From Rhodococcus sp. ABRD24 (GTDB lineage: Bacteria; Actinomycetota; Actinomycetes; Mycobacteriales; Mycobacteriaceae), in contig NZ_CP035319.1 of NCBI RefSeq assembly GCF_004328705.1, positions 2,728,001 to 2,792,000 of the forward strand: a stretch of 64,000 nt of DNA. The letters run 5' to 3'. A program made the position numbers and the translations under genes. How positions within the stretch are numbered: the stretch's first letter is position 1; every line of letters starts with the position of its first letter. Below the pieces are notes generated by a model that was given only the letters and a program-made list of their open reading frames with translations, ran no database searches and was not told the DNA's origin. Of this stretch, positions 34,168 to 42,582 are shown in pieces.

Positions 34168-34464
34168 ATGGGACGTGCCGCCGAACTCCTCGGTGTCACC
34201 CAAGCTTTTCTCCGTAGCCTCGACACCGCGAAACTGGTCACCCCGGTGCGATCCGAGGGCGGCCACCGCCGCTACTCCCGGTACCAGCTCCGCATCGCCG
34301 CCCGTGCCCGCGAACTGATCGACCAGGGCACCGCACTCGATGCCGCCTGCCGCATCATCATCCTCGAAGACCAGCTCACCGAAGCCCAGCGCATCAACGC
34401 CGAACTCCGCCAGGCGCAGGAGCAAGCGAGCGAAGCGATCGATCGTGAAAGCACCGCCGACTGA
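34168..34464 (+). CDS. MerR-family DNA-binding protein (start uncertain)
   Basis: A MerR-type protein of at least 98 residues: helix-turn-helix GRAAELLGVTQAFLRSLD, wing with SEGGHRRYSRYQ, and a coiled-coil tail (about residues 70-95). No effector domain or metal-binding cysteines are present. The frame upstream (34099-34167) still encodes a plausible N-terminus ending FDDEDFPAYS, but contains no ATG, GTG or TTG; an ATT at 34099 with GAAAGG upstream is the only rare-start candidate. The conservative ATG is given. Confidence 0.78.
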   Translation: MGRAAELLGVTQAFLRSLDTAKLVTPVRSEGGHRRYSRYQLRIAARARELIDQGTALDAACRIIILEDQLTEAQRINAELRQAQEQASEAIDRESTAD

Positions 34465-34687
34465 GCGCGACGATGACACATGACGGACGAACTGATGGGG
34501 CGAATCGCGCCGAGGCCGGGAGCGGCTGCGACCTGATACGCGAATCGGTCAAGGAAGGGCGTGGCCAGCCGCCGGACGGGTTTCCGAACCACATCACGAA
34601 AGCCGTCGTGAAGTCAGTCGGTTCGGGCGCCTCCGAACGCGGTGGGTGGGAGACCAGTGCGTCCTCCCGGACCCGCAGGGCAGTCGA

Positions 34688-35107
34688 CTACGGAACGTAG
34701 ACGGTTGCGAAACCCGGTGTTATCGGACCGGAGGTGGGTATTACCGCGACGACAATGTGCCCGGCCCCGGTCGGCAGGGTCGCTGCCGGGTGTCCGTTCG
34801 CTCCGTCTGATATCCGAGTAGAGCCGGAGGCTCCGCTCGAGAGGTTCAGCCAGCGCACTTCGCCCAGGAGTCGGCACCCCCATTGGCCTTCCTTCGGGCT
34901 GGTGATCATTATCGTCCCGGACTGTTCGCCGACCACGGTCATGCAGCGGACCGGGGGAGCGTCGAGGCTGCCGTTCGGGTTTCCGAACGGCGCCGGGTTG
35001 ATCTGGAACGGGACGGTGACTGCGGCGGAGGCGACGGCCGCCGGCACCAGAACCGAACCGGCCACGATGGCCGCGCAGGCGACGGATCGGCGAACGAAAT
35101 CGATCAT
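34688..35107 (-). CDS. Secreted protein of unknown function
   Basis: A 139-residue protein with a typical Sec signal peptide (residues 1 to about 28, cleavage after ASA). The mature part of about 110 residues is rich in Gly, Pro, Thr and Ser and has two cysteines that could pair. CCTGGAGGT precedes the ATG. It resembles small exported proteins of Nocardiaceae, but no domain is recognised. Confidence 0.82.
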   Translation of the reverse strand: MIDFVRRSVACAAIVAGSVLVPAAVASAAVTVPFQINPAPFGNPNGSLDAPPVRCMTVVGEQSGTIMITSPKEGQWGCRLLGEVRWLNLSSGASGSTRISDGANGHPAATLPTGAGHIVVAVIPTSGPITPGFATVYVP

Positions 35108-35330
35108 GGAGACCTCCAGGAACAGTAAGGGCCAGGTTTGGTCACTCTACTGCCCGCCGTCGCGTTACTCGTGCGGTTCGCGTAGATGGAACGCACCTGT
35201 CGCCCGTGCAGAGCGGTCCTAGGCGGCAAAGAACCTAACTGAAATAGACAGGGCGACAAGCTGTTGTACAGTGCGCCTCCCGGCCGCGGCACCGCGTCGA
35301 CCCACTCATGCGCACGGTTTTGCCGAGGCG

Positions 35331-35606
35331 TCAGAAGGCGAGTACATTTTCACTACCTTCGGAACATGTTGCAGGTGTTCTAATTTCGCGCGGTCCACCG
35401 CCGCGGATGGCACTTCGCTCGCTCCCATGACGCGGGCCGTGCTCCTCCTGGCGCTCGTGCCGTTGCCGCGCCGCCGCCTCGTATAGACGAGTTCGGAAGC
35501 GGCGGGGGCTCATCCCGAATCTCAGGAACACCTCGTCGGCGGGTGGACCGCCGAACGGCGCCCACCGCGAGGCGAAGGTGAGGAGTTCGCTGTCTTCGCG
35601 TCCCAT
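35331..35606 (-). CDS. Small DUF3263-like protein
   Basis: A 91-residue protein whose first half (SELLTFASRWAPFGGPPADEVFLRFGMSPRRFRTRLYE) looks like the helix-turn-helix-like DUF3263 proteins of actinobacteria. The C-terminal half is rich in Arg, Glu and Gly and probably disordered. GAGAGGTCGG lies before the ATG at 35606; the frame is open a little further upstream. Possibly DNA-binding; function unknown. Confidence 0.6.
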   Translation of the reverse strand: MGREDSELLTFASRWAPFGGPPADEVFLRFGMSPRRFRTRLYEAAARQRHERQEEHGPRHGSERSAIRGGGPREIRTPATCSEGSENVLAF

Positions 35607-35640
35607 GATGTCCGACCTCTCGGGTGTGGGGAGATGGAAA

Positions 35641-35680
35641 GCGGCCCCGGCGTCGGATGCTGCGTCGACGCCGGGGCCGC
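35641..35680 (-). terminator. Hairpin terminator of the symporter operon
   Basis: GCGGCCCCGGCGTCG (35641-35655) pairs perfectly with 35666-35680. It lies directly after the stop of the sodium:solute symporter on the minus strand and overlaps the leader of the DUF3263-like gene. Confidence 0.75.
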
Positions 35681-35686
35681 TACGGA

Positions 35687-37210
35687 TCACACAGTCACAG
35701 TCGGGACTGCGACGGCGGTCGGCTGCGCCGCCTCGACGAAGAGGGCGTCGACACGCTCTCGCTCAGCCTTGCTGATCCCGGTCACCGCCGAGACAACCAG
35801 GTATACAACGAGATTGATTCCGAGTGCGACGACGCCCCCGGTGAGGCTGCCCAGGCCGGCGATATCGTCCGGGTAGAACCAGGTGAACGCCACTGCGGTG
35901 AGGAAGCCGACGGACATGCCGGAGATGGCGCCGTACTTGTTGCCGCCGCGCCAGAAGATGCCCAGGAACAGTGGTACGGCCAGCTGCACGATGCCTTGGT
36001 AGGAGATCTGCGCGAGCAGCTGCAGGCGGGCCATGTCGAAGGTCAGGTACGCGACCAGTGCGGCCGCGGCCATGAATACGGCCATCGACGACTTTGCGAC
36101 GAGGGTGAGTTTCGCGTCGCTCAGCGGCCTCTTCTCCGACCGGATGATGTCGTTCGCGATCTGCAAGCCGCACACCTGGACGCTGCCGTCGATGTGGCCC
36201 ATCGAGGCTGCGAACACCATCGTCACCGCCAGCCCGAGCATCCAGGTGCCGCCGTACTGCTCCATCAGCGTGAACCAGCCGTTCTGGGGCGCGTCGGCGA
36301 CGCCGGGCAGGACCGCCGCGGCCATCGCGAGCAGCATCAACAGCGAGTAGAAGACGCCCGACAGCAGGACTGTGCGGATCGTGCCGGACTTCACTGCCCG
36401 GACGCCGGATGCAGTGTAGATGCGCTGGAAACTCGTTGGCCAGCAAAGCGATCCGATGACTCCGGTGAAGATGAGGCTGAACAGGTAGAGGAAGCCGTAC
36501 CCGTCGCCGTCTCCGGGCACACGCAGCATCTGCTCCGGCAGCGATGCGAGCGTGGAGAAGCTGATCGGGGAACCGCCGAATCCCGACAACATGAACAGGC
36601 ACACCGCGGCCGCGAACACGTAGGCGACCACGCCCTGGAACACATCGGTCATGATCAGTCCGCGCATGCCCATCTTCACCGTCCAGAACTGACGGATCAC
36701 GATCACTGCCAGGCCCACCATCAGCGCGGTGGTCAGCGACCAGCGTCCCTCGCTGGCGACCTCGAACAGTTGGCCCAACGCCTGCATGCCGAGCACCACC
36801 CACGGGAACAGTGAGATGACGCCGATGAGGCTGGCGATCACCTTCACGGCCCGCGAATCGAACCGCATCTCGAGCAGATCCGGCTGGGAGCGCAGATTGT
36901 GCCGGGCACCCCAGCGCCAGGCGCGGGTTGCCATGAAGTACATCATCGCCACGCCGAGACTCGAGTAGGCGAGTCCGTAGAACGCGAACACCCCGGCGCC
37001 CGCGGCGATTCCGAAGAATGCGATGAACACCGCTCCTGGCCACCAGGAGTTGACGTAGGACATCGCTACGAACCACGGGCCGTAGCTTCGTCCGCCTACG
37101 GAATACTCTGTGAATGAGGGCTTTTCGTTTCGCTGTGTTGCGTAGAGGATATAGATGACGATTGCGTAGAACACCGTGAGCATGCCGAGCATGATGGCCA
37201 TGTCACTCAC
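35687..37210 (-). CDS. Sodium:solute symporter (SSS family)
   Basis: A 507-residue transporter with about 13 membrane helices. The SSS pattern includes YSVGGRSYGPWFVAMSYVNSWWPG near the N-terminus and the SFQRIYTA segment. It is predicted to import a solute with Na+. The GTG start at 37210 overlaps the stop of the preceding DUF3311 gene, a pairing that is standard for this SSS subgroup. The M20 peptidase encoded upstream in the same direction suggests the solute is a peptide, acyl-amino acid or similar compound. Confidence 0.9.
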   Translation of the reverse strand: MSDMAIMLGMLTVFYAIVIYILYATQRNEKPSFTEYSVGGRSYGPWFVAMSYVNSWWPGAVFIAFFGIAAGAGVFAFYGLAYSSLGVAMMYFMATRAWRWGARHNLRSQPDLLEMRFDSRAVKVIASLIGVISLFPWVVLGMQALGQLFEVASEGRWSLTTALMVGLAVIVIRQFWTVKMGMRGLIMTDVFQGVVAYVFAAAVCLFMLSGFGGSPISFSTLASLPEQMLRVPGDGDGYGFLYLFSLIFTGVIGSLCWPTSFQRIYTASGVRAVKSGTIRTVLLSGVFYSLLMLLAMAAAVLPGVADAPQNGWFTLMEQYGGTWMLGLAVTMVFAASMGHIDGSVQVCGLQIANDIIRSEKRPLSDAKLTLVAKSSMAVFMAAAALVAYLTFDMARLQLLAQISYQGIVQLAVPLFLGIFWRGGNKYGAISGMSVGFLTAVAFTWFYPDDIAGLGSLTGGVVALGINLVVYLVVSAVTGISKAERERVDALFVEAAQPTAVAVPTVTV

Positions 37211-37481
37211 CGCCGGCCGAGATCGAAGCGGCGGGCAGGTCCTCGTCGAGCTCACCGCGAATATCCTCGACGATGTACAGCGCCCACAGGGCGAGCCCGA
37301 GGATCACGGCGTCGAGCAGCCAGTACATGACGGCCCACGGGACGCCGAGGACCGGCGTGCGGACGCCGCTCGACGCGAGGTAGAACGGCGGGAACAGAGC
37401 CATCGACAGCGCGATCAGATAGATCGCTCCGAAGGTCAGCCGTATCGTGCGTGGATCGAGTCCACGGATGAAGTCTTTCAT
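37203..37481 (-). CDS. DUF3311 small membrane subunit of the symporter
   Basis: A 92-residue protein with two membrane helices (about residues 16-36 and 48-70), typical of DUF3311 proteins that accompany SSS symporters. GAGGTTTC stands before the ATG. Its stop overlaps the symporter start, so the two are made together. Its role may be in assembly or stability of the carrier. Confidence 0.85.
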   Translation of the reverse strand: MKDFIRGLDPRTIRLTFGAIYLIALSMALFPPFYLASSGVRTPVLGVPWAVMYWLLDAVILGLALWALYIVEDIRGELDEDLPAASISAGGE

Positions 37482-37506
37482 GGTGGAAACCTCTGCATTC
37501 CGTGGA

Positions 37507-38868
37507 TCAGGAGGTGCTGTTGCACCAGTCGAGGGCCAATGCGGCGAACGTCCTTGCTGCGGTGTGGACCTCGTCGAGAAGGCAGAACTCGTCATCAGCG
37601 TGTGCGACGCGCAGGTCGCCCGGTCCGTAACTGATGGCCGGGACGCCGGCGTTGGTGAGGAACGAGCAGTCCTCGACGGCGCAGAAGCCCGCGACGGTCG
37701 GCGGACCGGCGTACGGGGAGCTGCCCGCGGCGACAGTGTGGGCGCGGGAGACGGCGGCCACGATGTCGTCCGCGGCGGCGCCGGGATCGTTCGCGGGCCA
37801 GTTCAGTTTCCACTCGACCACCGGGGGGTGGTCGCGTAGCCAGCCGTCGGTCCGGGCGATCGCCTCGATCTGCGCCTCGATCTCGGCCTTCACGTTCGCC
37901 GGATCCTCCTGCGGCGGGTACCAGACGCAGTACTCGATGGTCATGTACTCGGACAGGATGAACGGCACCAGCACGCCGTGCGGGCCGCCGGTGACGACAC
38001 CGGGGTGGATGGTGAAGTGGCCGGGGGAGAACAGCGGATGTGTCTTGGTGAAGGCCCACTCCTCCTCGAGCCGCTGCAGTGCCTGGAAAACGAGCATGCC
38101 CTTGTCGATCGCGTTGACACCGATCGAGGAGCCTCCGCCCCCGGCACGAATCGTCTGCCCGCGCATTGATGAGTGGGTTGCCTTGCCGCCCACTGTCACC
38201 GAGAACCACAGCAGGCCCGGGGTGACGGGAATGACGCCGAGCTGGGTGGGGCCGCTGGGCTCGGCCACGACGGCGGCATCGGCGCGATAGCCGTGCTCGA
38301 GCGTCGACGTGACGCCGCACTCGTGGTCCATGACCTCCTCGCCGACCACGGCCTGGATGATCAGGTCGCCGCTCAGGTGCACACCCGCGCGCTGCAGCGC
38401 CTTGACGGCGAATGCCTGTGCCACCAGGCCTGCCTTCATATCGCTCGCTCCGCGACCCCAGATGCGATCGTCGTCGATGCGGCCCGAGAACGGATCGCCG
38501 GATTCCCACTTCGCGGTGTTGCCCGGCGGGACGACGTCTACGTGCCCGTTGAGGATCAGTGAGCGTCCACCGCCACTGCCCTTGATGGTTCCGACGGCGT
38601 TGGTCCGGCCGGGCTCGACTGCCCAGCGTTCGACGTCTGCGCCGCTGTCGGTGTAGACCTCGGCGAGCAGTTCGCTGACGCGGCCCTCGAGCCCGACGAC
38701 CTCGTCGTAGTTCTGGCCCGGGTACTTGGGATTGACGCTCGGGATCGCGATGATCTGCGAGAGCATCGAGTTCATGTCGTCGCGCAGCGCGTCGACAGCC
38801 TCGAAGACCCTGCGTTCGACGTCCCCTTGCGGGGACCTCGTATTCGTGGTTTCTACCAATTCACTCAC
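37507..38868 (-). CDS. M20-family metallopeptidase/deacylase
   Basis: A 453-residue zinc hydrolase of the ArgE/DapE group. Metal and catalytic motifs are visible: NGHVDVVPPG, GRGASDMKAG, the Glu pair in VVGEEVMD, and a late His in the VAHADDEF block. Such enzymes cleave amide bonds of N-acyl amino acids or dipeptides. The GTG at 38868 with AGGAG upstream is the start. It precedes the DUF3311/symporter genes, suggesting uptake and hydrolysis of the same compound. Confidence 0.9.
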   Translation of the reverse strand: MSELVETTNTRSPQGDVERRVFEAVDALRDDMNSMLSQIIAIPSVNPKYPGQNYDEVVGLEGRVSELLAEVYTDSGADVERWAVEPGRTNAVGTIKGSGGGRSLILNGHVDVVPPGNTAKWESGDPFSGRIDDDRIWGRGASDMKAGLVAQAFAVKALQRAGVHLSGDLIIQAVVGEEVMDHECGVTSTLEHGYRADAAVVAEPSGPTQLGVIPVTPGLLWFSVTVGGKATHSSMRGQTIRAGGGGSSIGVNAIDKGMLVFQALQRLEEEWAFTKTHPLFSPGHFTIHPGVVTGGPHGVLVPFILSEYMTIEYCVWYPPQEDPANVKAEIEAQIEAIARTDGWLRDHPPVVEWKLNWPANDPGAAADDIVAAVSRAHTVAAGSSPYAGPPTVAGFCAVEDCSFLTNAGVPAISYGPGDLRVAHADDEFCLLDEVHTAARTFAALALDWCNSTS

Positions 38869-39065
38869 CGTGCACTCCTGAGTAAGGGTCGCGCCGCGAA
38901 GTAGCGGGTTCGAGTGCGTCGGCCTTGCCGACGTCACGGTTGCGGCGCCTCGCCGCAACACCCCTCACGGTATGAGTGAGGTAGATCACCAGCCATCGGG
39001 TAATCGGCCCCAATTGCCGCAGGTGAATGCGTGGCCGATCCGTCAACTGACGGACACGGCCGCAA

Positions 39066-40010
39066 TCAGGCCGTGGTCGCCAGTGCTGCGGCGAGCCCGA
39101 ATGCTACTGCCATCGCAGCGGATTCGCCGATGGCACGGCGCAGCGATGCCTCTGCGACGATCCGATGGGCGGCGGCCGGGACCACCCATGTGCGGCGCAG
39201 CCACCAGCCCGCCGCCAGTAGTGCCGCCAGGGCCGCGACCTTCGCGAGCACGACGCGCCCGTATCCGGTCGACAAGAGGGGGCTGAACCCGCCCAGGCGG
39301 ATCGCCGCGTTCACGATTCCGGTCGCAGCGAGCAGCCACACACACCGCCACGCGATCGTCGAGTAGCGGGGCAGCAGCGCTGCCCACGCGCCTCGGGAGC
39401 GGGCGCCGAGCGCGAGGGCGACCAGCATTCCGAACCACGTCGCTGCGGCTAGGACGTGGACGGCGTCCAGCAGCGCGCCCAGCGTCTGCTGCGACATGTG
39501 CCCGGATACTGGTCGTGCGATCAACGCCAGGGCCGTGAGCGCCGCCACCGGAGCGGCAGGCCAGACGAGAGTGCGCCGGTAGGCCAGTGCAGAAATCAGC
39601 GCCACCGCGGCCGCGCATGCGAGCGTCGCCGCGCCGATGCGTCCGGCGCCGATGTCGCGGACGAATCCGGCAACCGATGAGGGGGAGACCGTGGTGCTGG
39701 AACGGCCCTCGATCTCGGCGGCCTCGAGCACGATCAGTACAGCCTCCGCGGCGGCCCACACACCCGCTGCCGCCGCCGTCGACTGCCACAGCAGCCCGGC
39801 GTCCAGCACGGGTCGGCGCTCGTCGCGCTGCAACCACTGCCACGCGGTCAGCCCCAGTACCGTCGCGCCGACGCCGACGGCCAGCACCCGCACCGCGGCA
39901 GTCGGGGAGGGGCCGTCGGGCCGGGCGAGAAGCCATGCCAGCCCGACGCCCAGCAGTGCGGTGAGGACGGCGAACAACAGCCAGGGCCGCCCGATGTTCG
40001 CCGTCCTCAT
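39066..40010 (-). CDS. copD: CopD-family copper membrane protein
   Basis: A 314-residue protein with about eight membrane helices. The conserved region GHMSQQTLGALLDAVHVLAAATWFGML carries the histidines and tryptophan typical of CopD/YcnJ copper transfer proteins. The ATG at 40010 comes 20 bases after the CopC stop. A short hairpin (39055-39075) brackets its stop codon and may end the transcript. With CopC and YcnI it forms the standard copper uptake or handling set. Confidence 0.88.
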   Translation of the reverse strand: MRTANIGRPWLLFAVLTALLGVGLAWLLARPDGPSPTAAVRVLAVGVGATVLGLTAWQWLQRDERRPVLDAGLLWQSTAAAAGVWAAAEAVLIVLEAAEIEGRSSTTVSPSSVAGFVRDIGAGRIGAATLACAAAVALISALAYRRTLVWPAAPVAALTALALIARPVSGHMSQQTLGALLDAVHVLAAATWFGMLVALALGARSRGAWAALLPRYSTIAWRCVWLLAATGIVNAAIRLGGFSPLLSTGYGRVVLAKVAALAALLAAGWWLRRTWVVPAAAHRIVAEASLRRAIGESAAMAVAFGLAAALATTA

Positions 40011-40030
40011 CCGTGTCGAACCCGCGTCGG

Positions 40031-40579
40031 TCAGCTCTTGGCCCGAGGCTTGCGTAGCGCCAGCCACAGGCCGCCGCCGAACACGACGACGCCGGCGCCG
40101 ACGAACACCCAGATCAGCCAGTTCTGGCCGGAGGAGGTGTCGTCACTGCTCGATGCGCTCTGGCCGTTGGCCTTCGGACCCGGCGTGCCGGTGCCCTCCT
40201 GAGTGAGCGTGAAGACCCGGGTGCCGCTGACGGGGTGACCGTCGGCGGACGTCACCCGGAACGCGATTGTGTACTCGCCGACTGGGCCGAGGCCGTCGAG
40301 CGGGACACTGACGGTGTTTCCCTGCACGGTCGGGTCACCCTTGGACCACAGGTTCCCGTCCGGTCCGACGACGGTGAGGGACGCGAACTTTTCCTGCAGG
40401 GCCTCGTTGAACGTGATGCTGGCCTGAGGCGGGGCGGTCGCGATCTGGGACGCGTTCTCCGGGGTGCTGGCCGTCACCGCCGAATGGGCGGCGGCGGTGC
40501 CGATCCCGGCCATGGTGGCGAGCATCGCGACGAAGCCGACGACGATGATGCGGAAGCGGTGGATCCTGTGCGCCCTCAT
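40031..40579 (-). CDS. copC: CopC-domain copper-binding protein
   Basis: A 182-residue exported protein: signal peptide (residues 1 to about 31), a CopC beta-barrel starting at His32 (AAHSAVTAS, the N-terminal copper ligand), SADGHPVSG with the second His, a linker, and a C-terminal membrane helix (about 152-172). It binds copper outside the membrane and passes it to CopD. Its start overlaps the YcnI stop (ATGA). Confidence 0.92.
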   Translation of the reverse strand: MRAHRIHRFRIIVVGFVAMLATMAGIGTAAAHSAVTASTPENASQIATAPPQASITFNEALQEKFASLTVVGPDGNLWSKGDPTVQGNTVSVPLDGLGPVGEYTIAFRVTSADGHPVSGTRVFTLTQEGTGTPGPKANGQSASSSDDTSSGQNWLIWVFVGAGVVVFGGGLWLALRKPRAKS

Positions 40580-41241
40580 GAGCGGCGGTTCCGGATCGTC
40601 GCACCGATGCCCATCGCGGCGCCGAGCGCGCCGAGCACCAGGCCGGCGCCGCCCAGCCAGCGCGCGGTGGTGTCGGCGTTGTGGGTGGTCTCGTCGACGG
40701 CAACCGTCTCCTCGGTATCGACAGCGGCGTGAGCGTGACCGGCGCCGCTGCCCGCGGCGAGCGTCACTGTCGGTGCCGGCTTGTCGGGCTCGCTGCCGTC
40801 CGCGCCGGGCTTCTGATCCCAGTTCACGATCTTGCCGTCGCTGTAGGTCTGGACGGCGGGGAACTCCACCTCGCCCCGCTCGGGCAGGGGGCCTGCGGAA
40901 AGCACGAACTGCTGGAACTGGCCGGGGCCGACGCTCACACCCGGGTCGGCCGTCCACGTCACGGATGTCGCGAGCGCGGACGCGTCCTTCTGGACAGTGG
41001 AAGTCCAGCCGGGCATCGGTTCGGTGCGCGCCGACTTCAGTCCCGGCAACTGCACGGTGAGTGCGGTGGTGCCAGCGGTGTCGGATTCGGTGGGGACGCG
41101 GAAGGTGAGCACGGTGTAGCCGCCCTGCTCGGCGCCGGGGGCGGCGACCGAGACGTGTGCGGAGGCCACACCGGTGGCCAGCAGTAGCGCGCTGCCGGCA
41201 GCACCCACCGCGAGGAGGGCGCGGGAGAGGGTCCTGTTCAT
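40576..41241 (-). CDS. YcnI-family (DUF1775) copper-binding protein
   Basis: A 221-residue exported protein with a signal peptide ending VASA and His29 at the mature N-terminus (HVSV), the mono-histidine copper site of YcnI. The domain continues to about residue 155, followed by a linker and a C-terminal membrane helix (about 193-213). It overlaps the copC gene by four bases and is part of the copper operon. Confidence 0.92.
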   Translation of the reverse strand: MNRTLSRALLAVGAAGSALLLATGVASAHVSVAAPGAEQGGYTVLTFRVPTESDTAGTTALTVQLPGLKSARTEPMPGWTSTVQKDASALATSVTWTADPGVSVGPGQFQQFVLSAGPLPERGEVEFPAVQTYSDGKIVNWDQKPGADGSEPDKPAPTVTLAAGSGAGHAHAAVDTEETVAVDETTHNADTTARWLGGAGLVLGALGAAMGIGATIRNRRS

Positions 41242-41284
41242 TTTTGGGGTGTCGTTTCTGTGCGGAGTTGCCGATGGACGCGGG

Positions 41285-41812
41285 TTACGCGTGCACCGGG
41301 GGTCCGCGCCGGGAGATCCCGGCGGCGAGTACGGCGATGCGGGGCTCGGGTCGGTCGAGAGGTCCCGGCCGGGGTACCGGTGTGGATTCGACGCCGAGGA
41401 CGGGAGACCTGAGGACCGTGCGCAGGACGCGGGTGATGGGGAGGTACAGCCGCTCCGCGACGAGCACCAGAGCCGCGCACACGACGGTGGCCGCGGCGTG
41501 CGCGGCGAGCATTGCGGCGGCCGGCAGTCCGGCGTGGACGTGTGGATCGTTGGTGGCCGTGAGCGCGAGGTGTCCGGCCGCCTGTCCGGCCGCGAGAGCC
41601 CCCAGGAGGGTCCTGCAGTTGTTCGCGGACCCCGGTAAACCGCCGGTGGCCGCGCCCACGGCTGCGCATGCCGCGAGTAGCAGCGTCAGCGCCGCCGAAT
41701 CGGGGAATCCGCCGCCGGCGATGCCGTGTGCGGCGATCGCCAACGCCGCCGTGAGCGCCCCGACCGAACCGCCGCGGAGTGCGGCGGTTGGCGTGGGGTG
41801 ACGGGCGGACAT
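41285..41812 (-). CDS. Multi-helix membrane protein of the copper cluster
   Basis: A 175-residue protein with four or five hydrophobic segments and histidines near their ends (TNDPHVHAG, AAHAAA). It lies 43 bases upstream of the YcnI gene and on the same strand, so it is probably the first gene of the copper operon. No characterised family is recognised, though similar proteins are expected beside copC/copD in Nocardiaceae. The start is not strongly supported; an ATG at 41812 is chosen. Confidence 0.75.
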   Translation of the reverse strand: MSARHPTPTAALRGGSVGALTAALAIAAHGIAGGGFPDSAALTLLLAACAAVGAATGGLPGSANNCRTLLGALAAGQAAGHLALTATNDPHVHAGLPAAAMLAAHAAATVVCAALVLVAERLYLPITRVLRTVLRSPVLGVESTPVPRPGPLDRPEPRIAVLAAGISRRGPPVHA

Positions 41813-41831
41813 GGCGGTGTGAGCTCTTCGA

Positions 41832-42461
41832 TCAGCGGACGCCGAGACGAGCCAGGATGTCGGCTTCGACGCCGTCCAGCTCGGCGGAGATCGCATGGTG
41901 CGCCTGCTTACGCCGGGCCGGCGGCATCTGCTCGGCGGCATGGACGGCGGTGCCCAGGTCGGTGAGCCGGGAGCGGATCGCGGTCGCGAACTGCTGCGTC
42001 TCTGCGTCTGCGGGGTGGCGGGAGACGATCTCGGTGACCGAGCTGTCGGCACCGGCAATGCGGGCGCTGAGCTTGGCGCCGTGCCCGGTGTACTCGCCGA
42101 GCTGTTCGACGCCGATGCCCATGCGCTGGGCGCGCTGGGTATCGATCTGGGCGCGGAGCGCGGTCGCGCCGCGGTAGGCGAGCGGCACCACGACTGGGGC
42201 GAGCAGGCGTGCGACGCCCATGTAGCGGCGCAGCTGCGCGGCACTCAGGCCCTTCTCTGCGGACTTGATCGTGGCCTTCTCCTGCGCCTTCAGCGCCGAG
42301 ATCTGAGCCTTGTCGATCTTCTTCTGCGCCTTCGAATCGGACCGCAGCTTCTTGCGGTCGTTCTTCGCGCCGAGCTTGGCCTCGAGCTTCGCCTTGTGCT
42401 TGAGCGCCTTCGCCTCCGCCTTGCGCGTGGCGCGCCGCTTACGTTTCGTGAACAACCCCAC
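41832..42461 (-). CDS. DUF6474-type protein
   Basis: A 209-residue protein with a very basic N-terminal coiled-coil (residues 5-70, many Lys, Arg, Ala and Glu), a hydrophobic segment (about 83-97) and a helical C-terminus. The N-terminus GLFTKRKRRATRK is typical of DUF6474 proteins of mycolata. The start is a GTG with GGAGGGG eight bases upstream. It ends 19 bases before the next gene. Function unknown; nucleic-acid or membrane association is plausible. Confidence 0.8.
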   Translation of the reverse strand: MGLFTKRKRRATRKAEAKALKHKAKLEAKLGAKNDRKKLRSDSKAQKKIDKAQISALKAQEKATIKSAEKGLSAAQLRRYMGVARLLAPVVVPLAYRGATALRAQIDTQRAQRMGIGVEQLGEYTGHGAKLSARIAGADSSVTEIVSRHPADAETQQFATAIRSRLTDLGTAVHAAEQMPPARRKQAHHAISAELDGVEADILARLGVR

Positions 42462-42582
42462 TGGAAAGGCCCCTCCATCTGGTGTTTCGGCGCAGCAGCG
42501 GACGGTGTCACAGCTTATCTGTGCCGGTTTCTGATCCGCGGCTTTCGGCTTTACCCTAGGTGAGCACATAATCTTCGTCATC

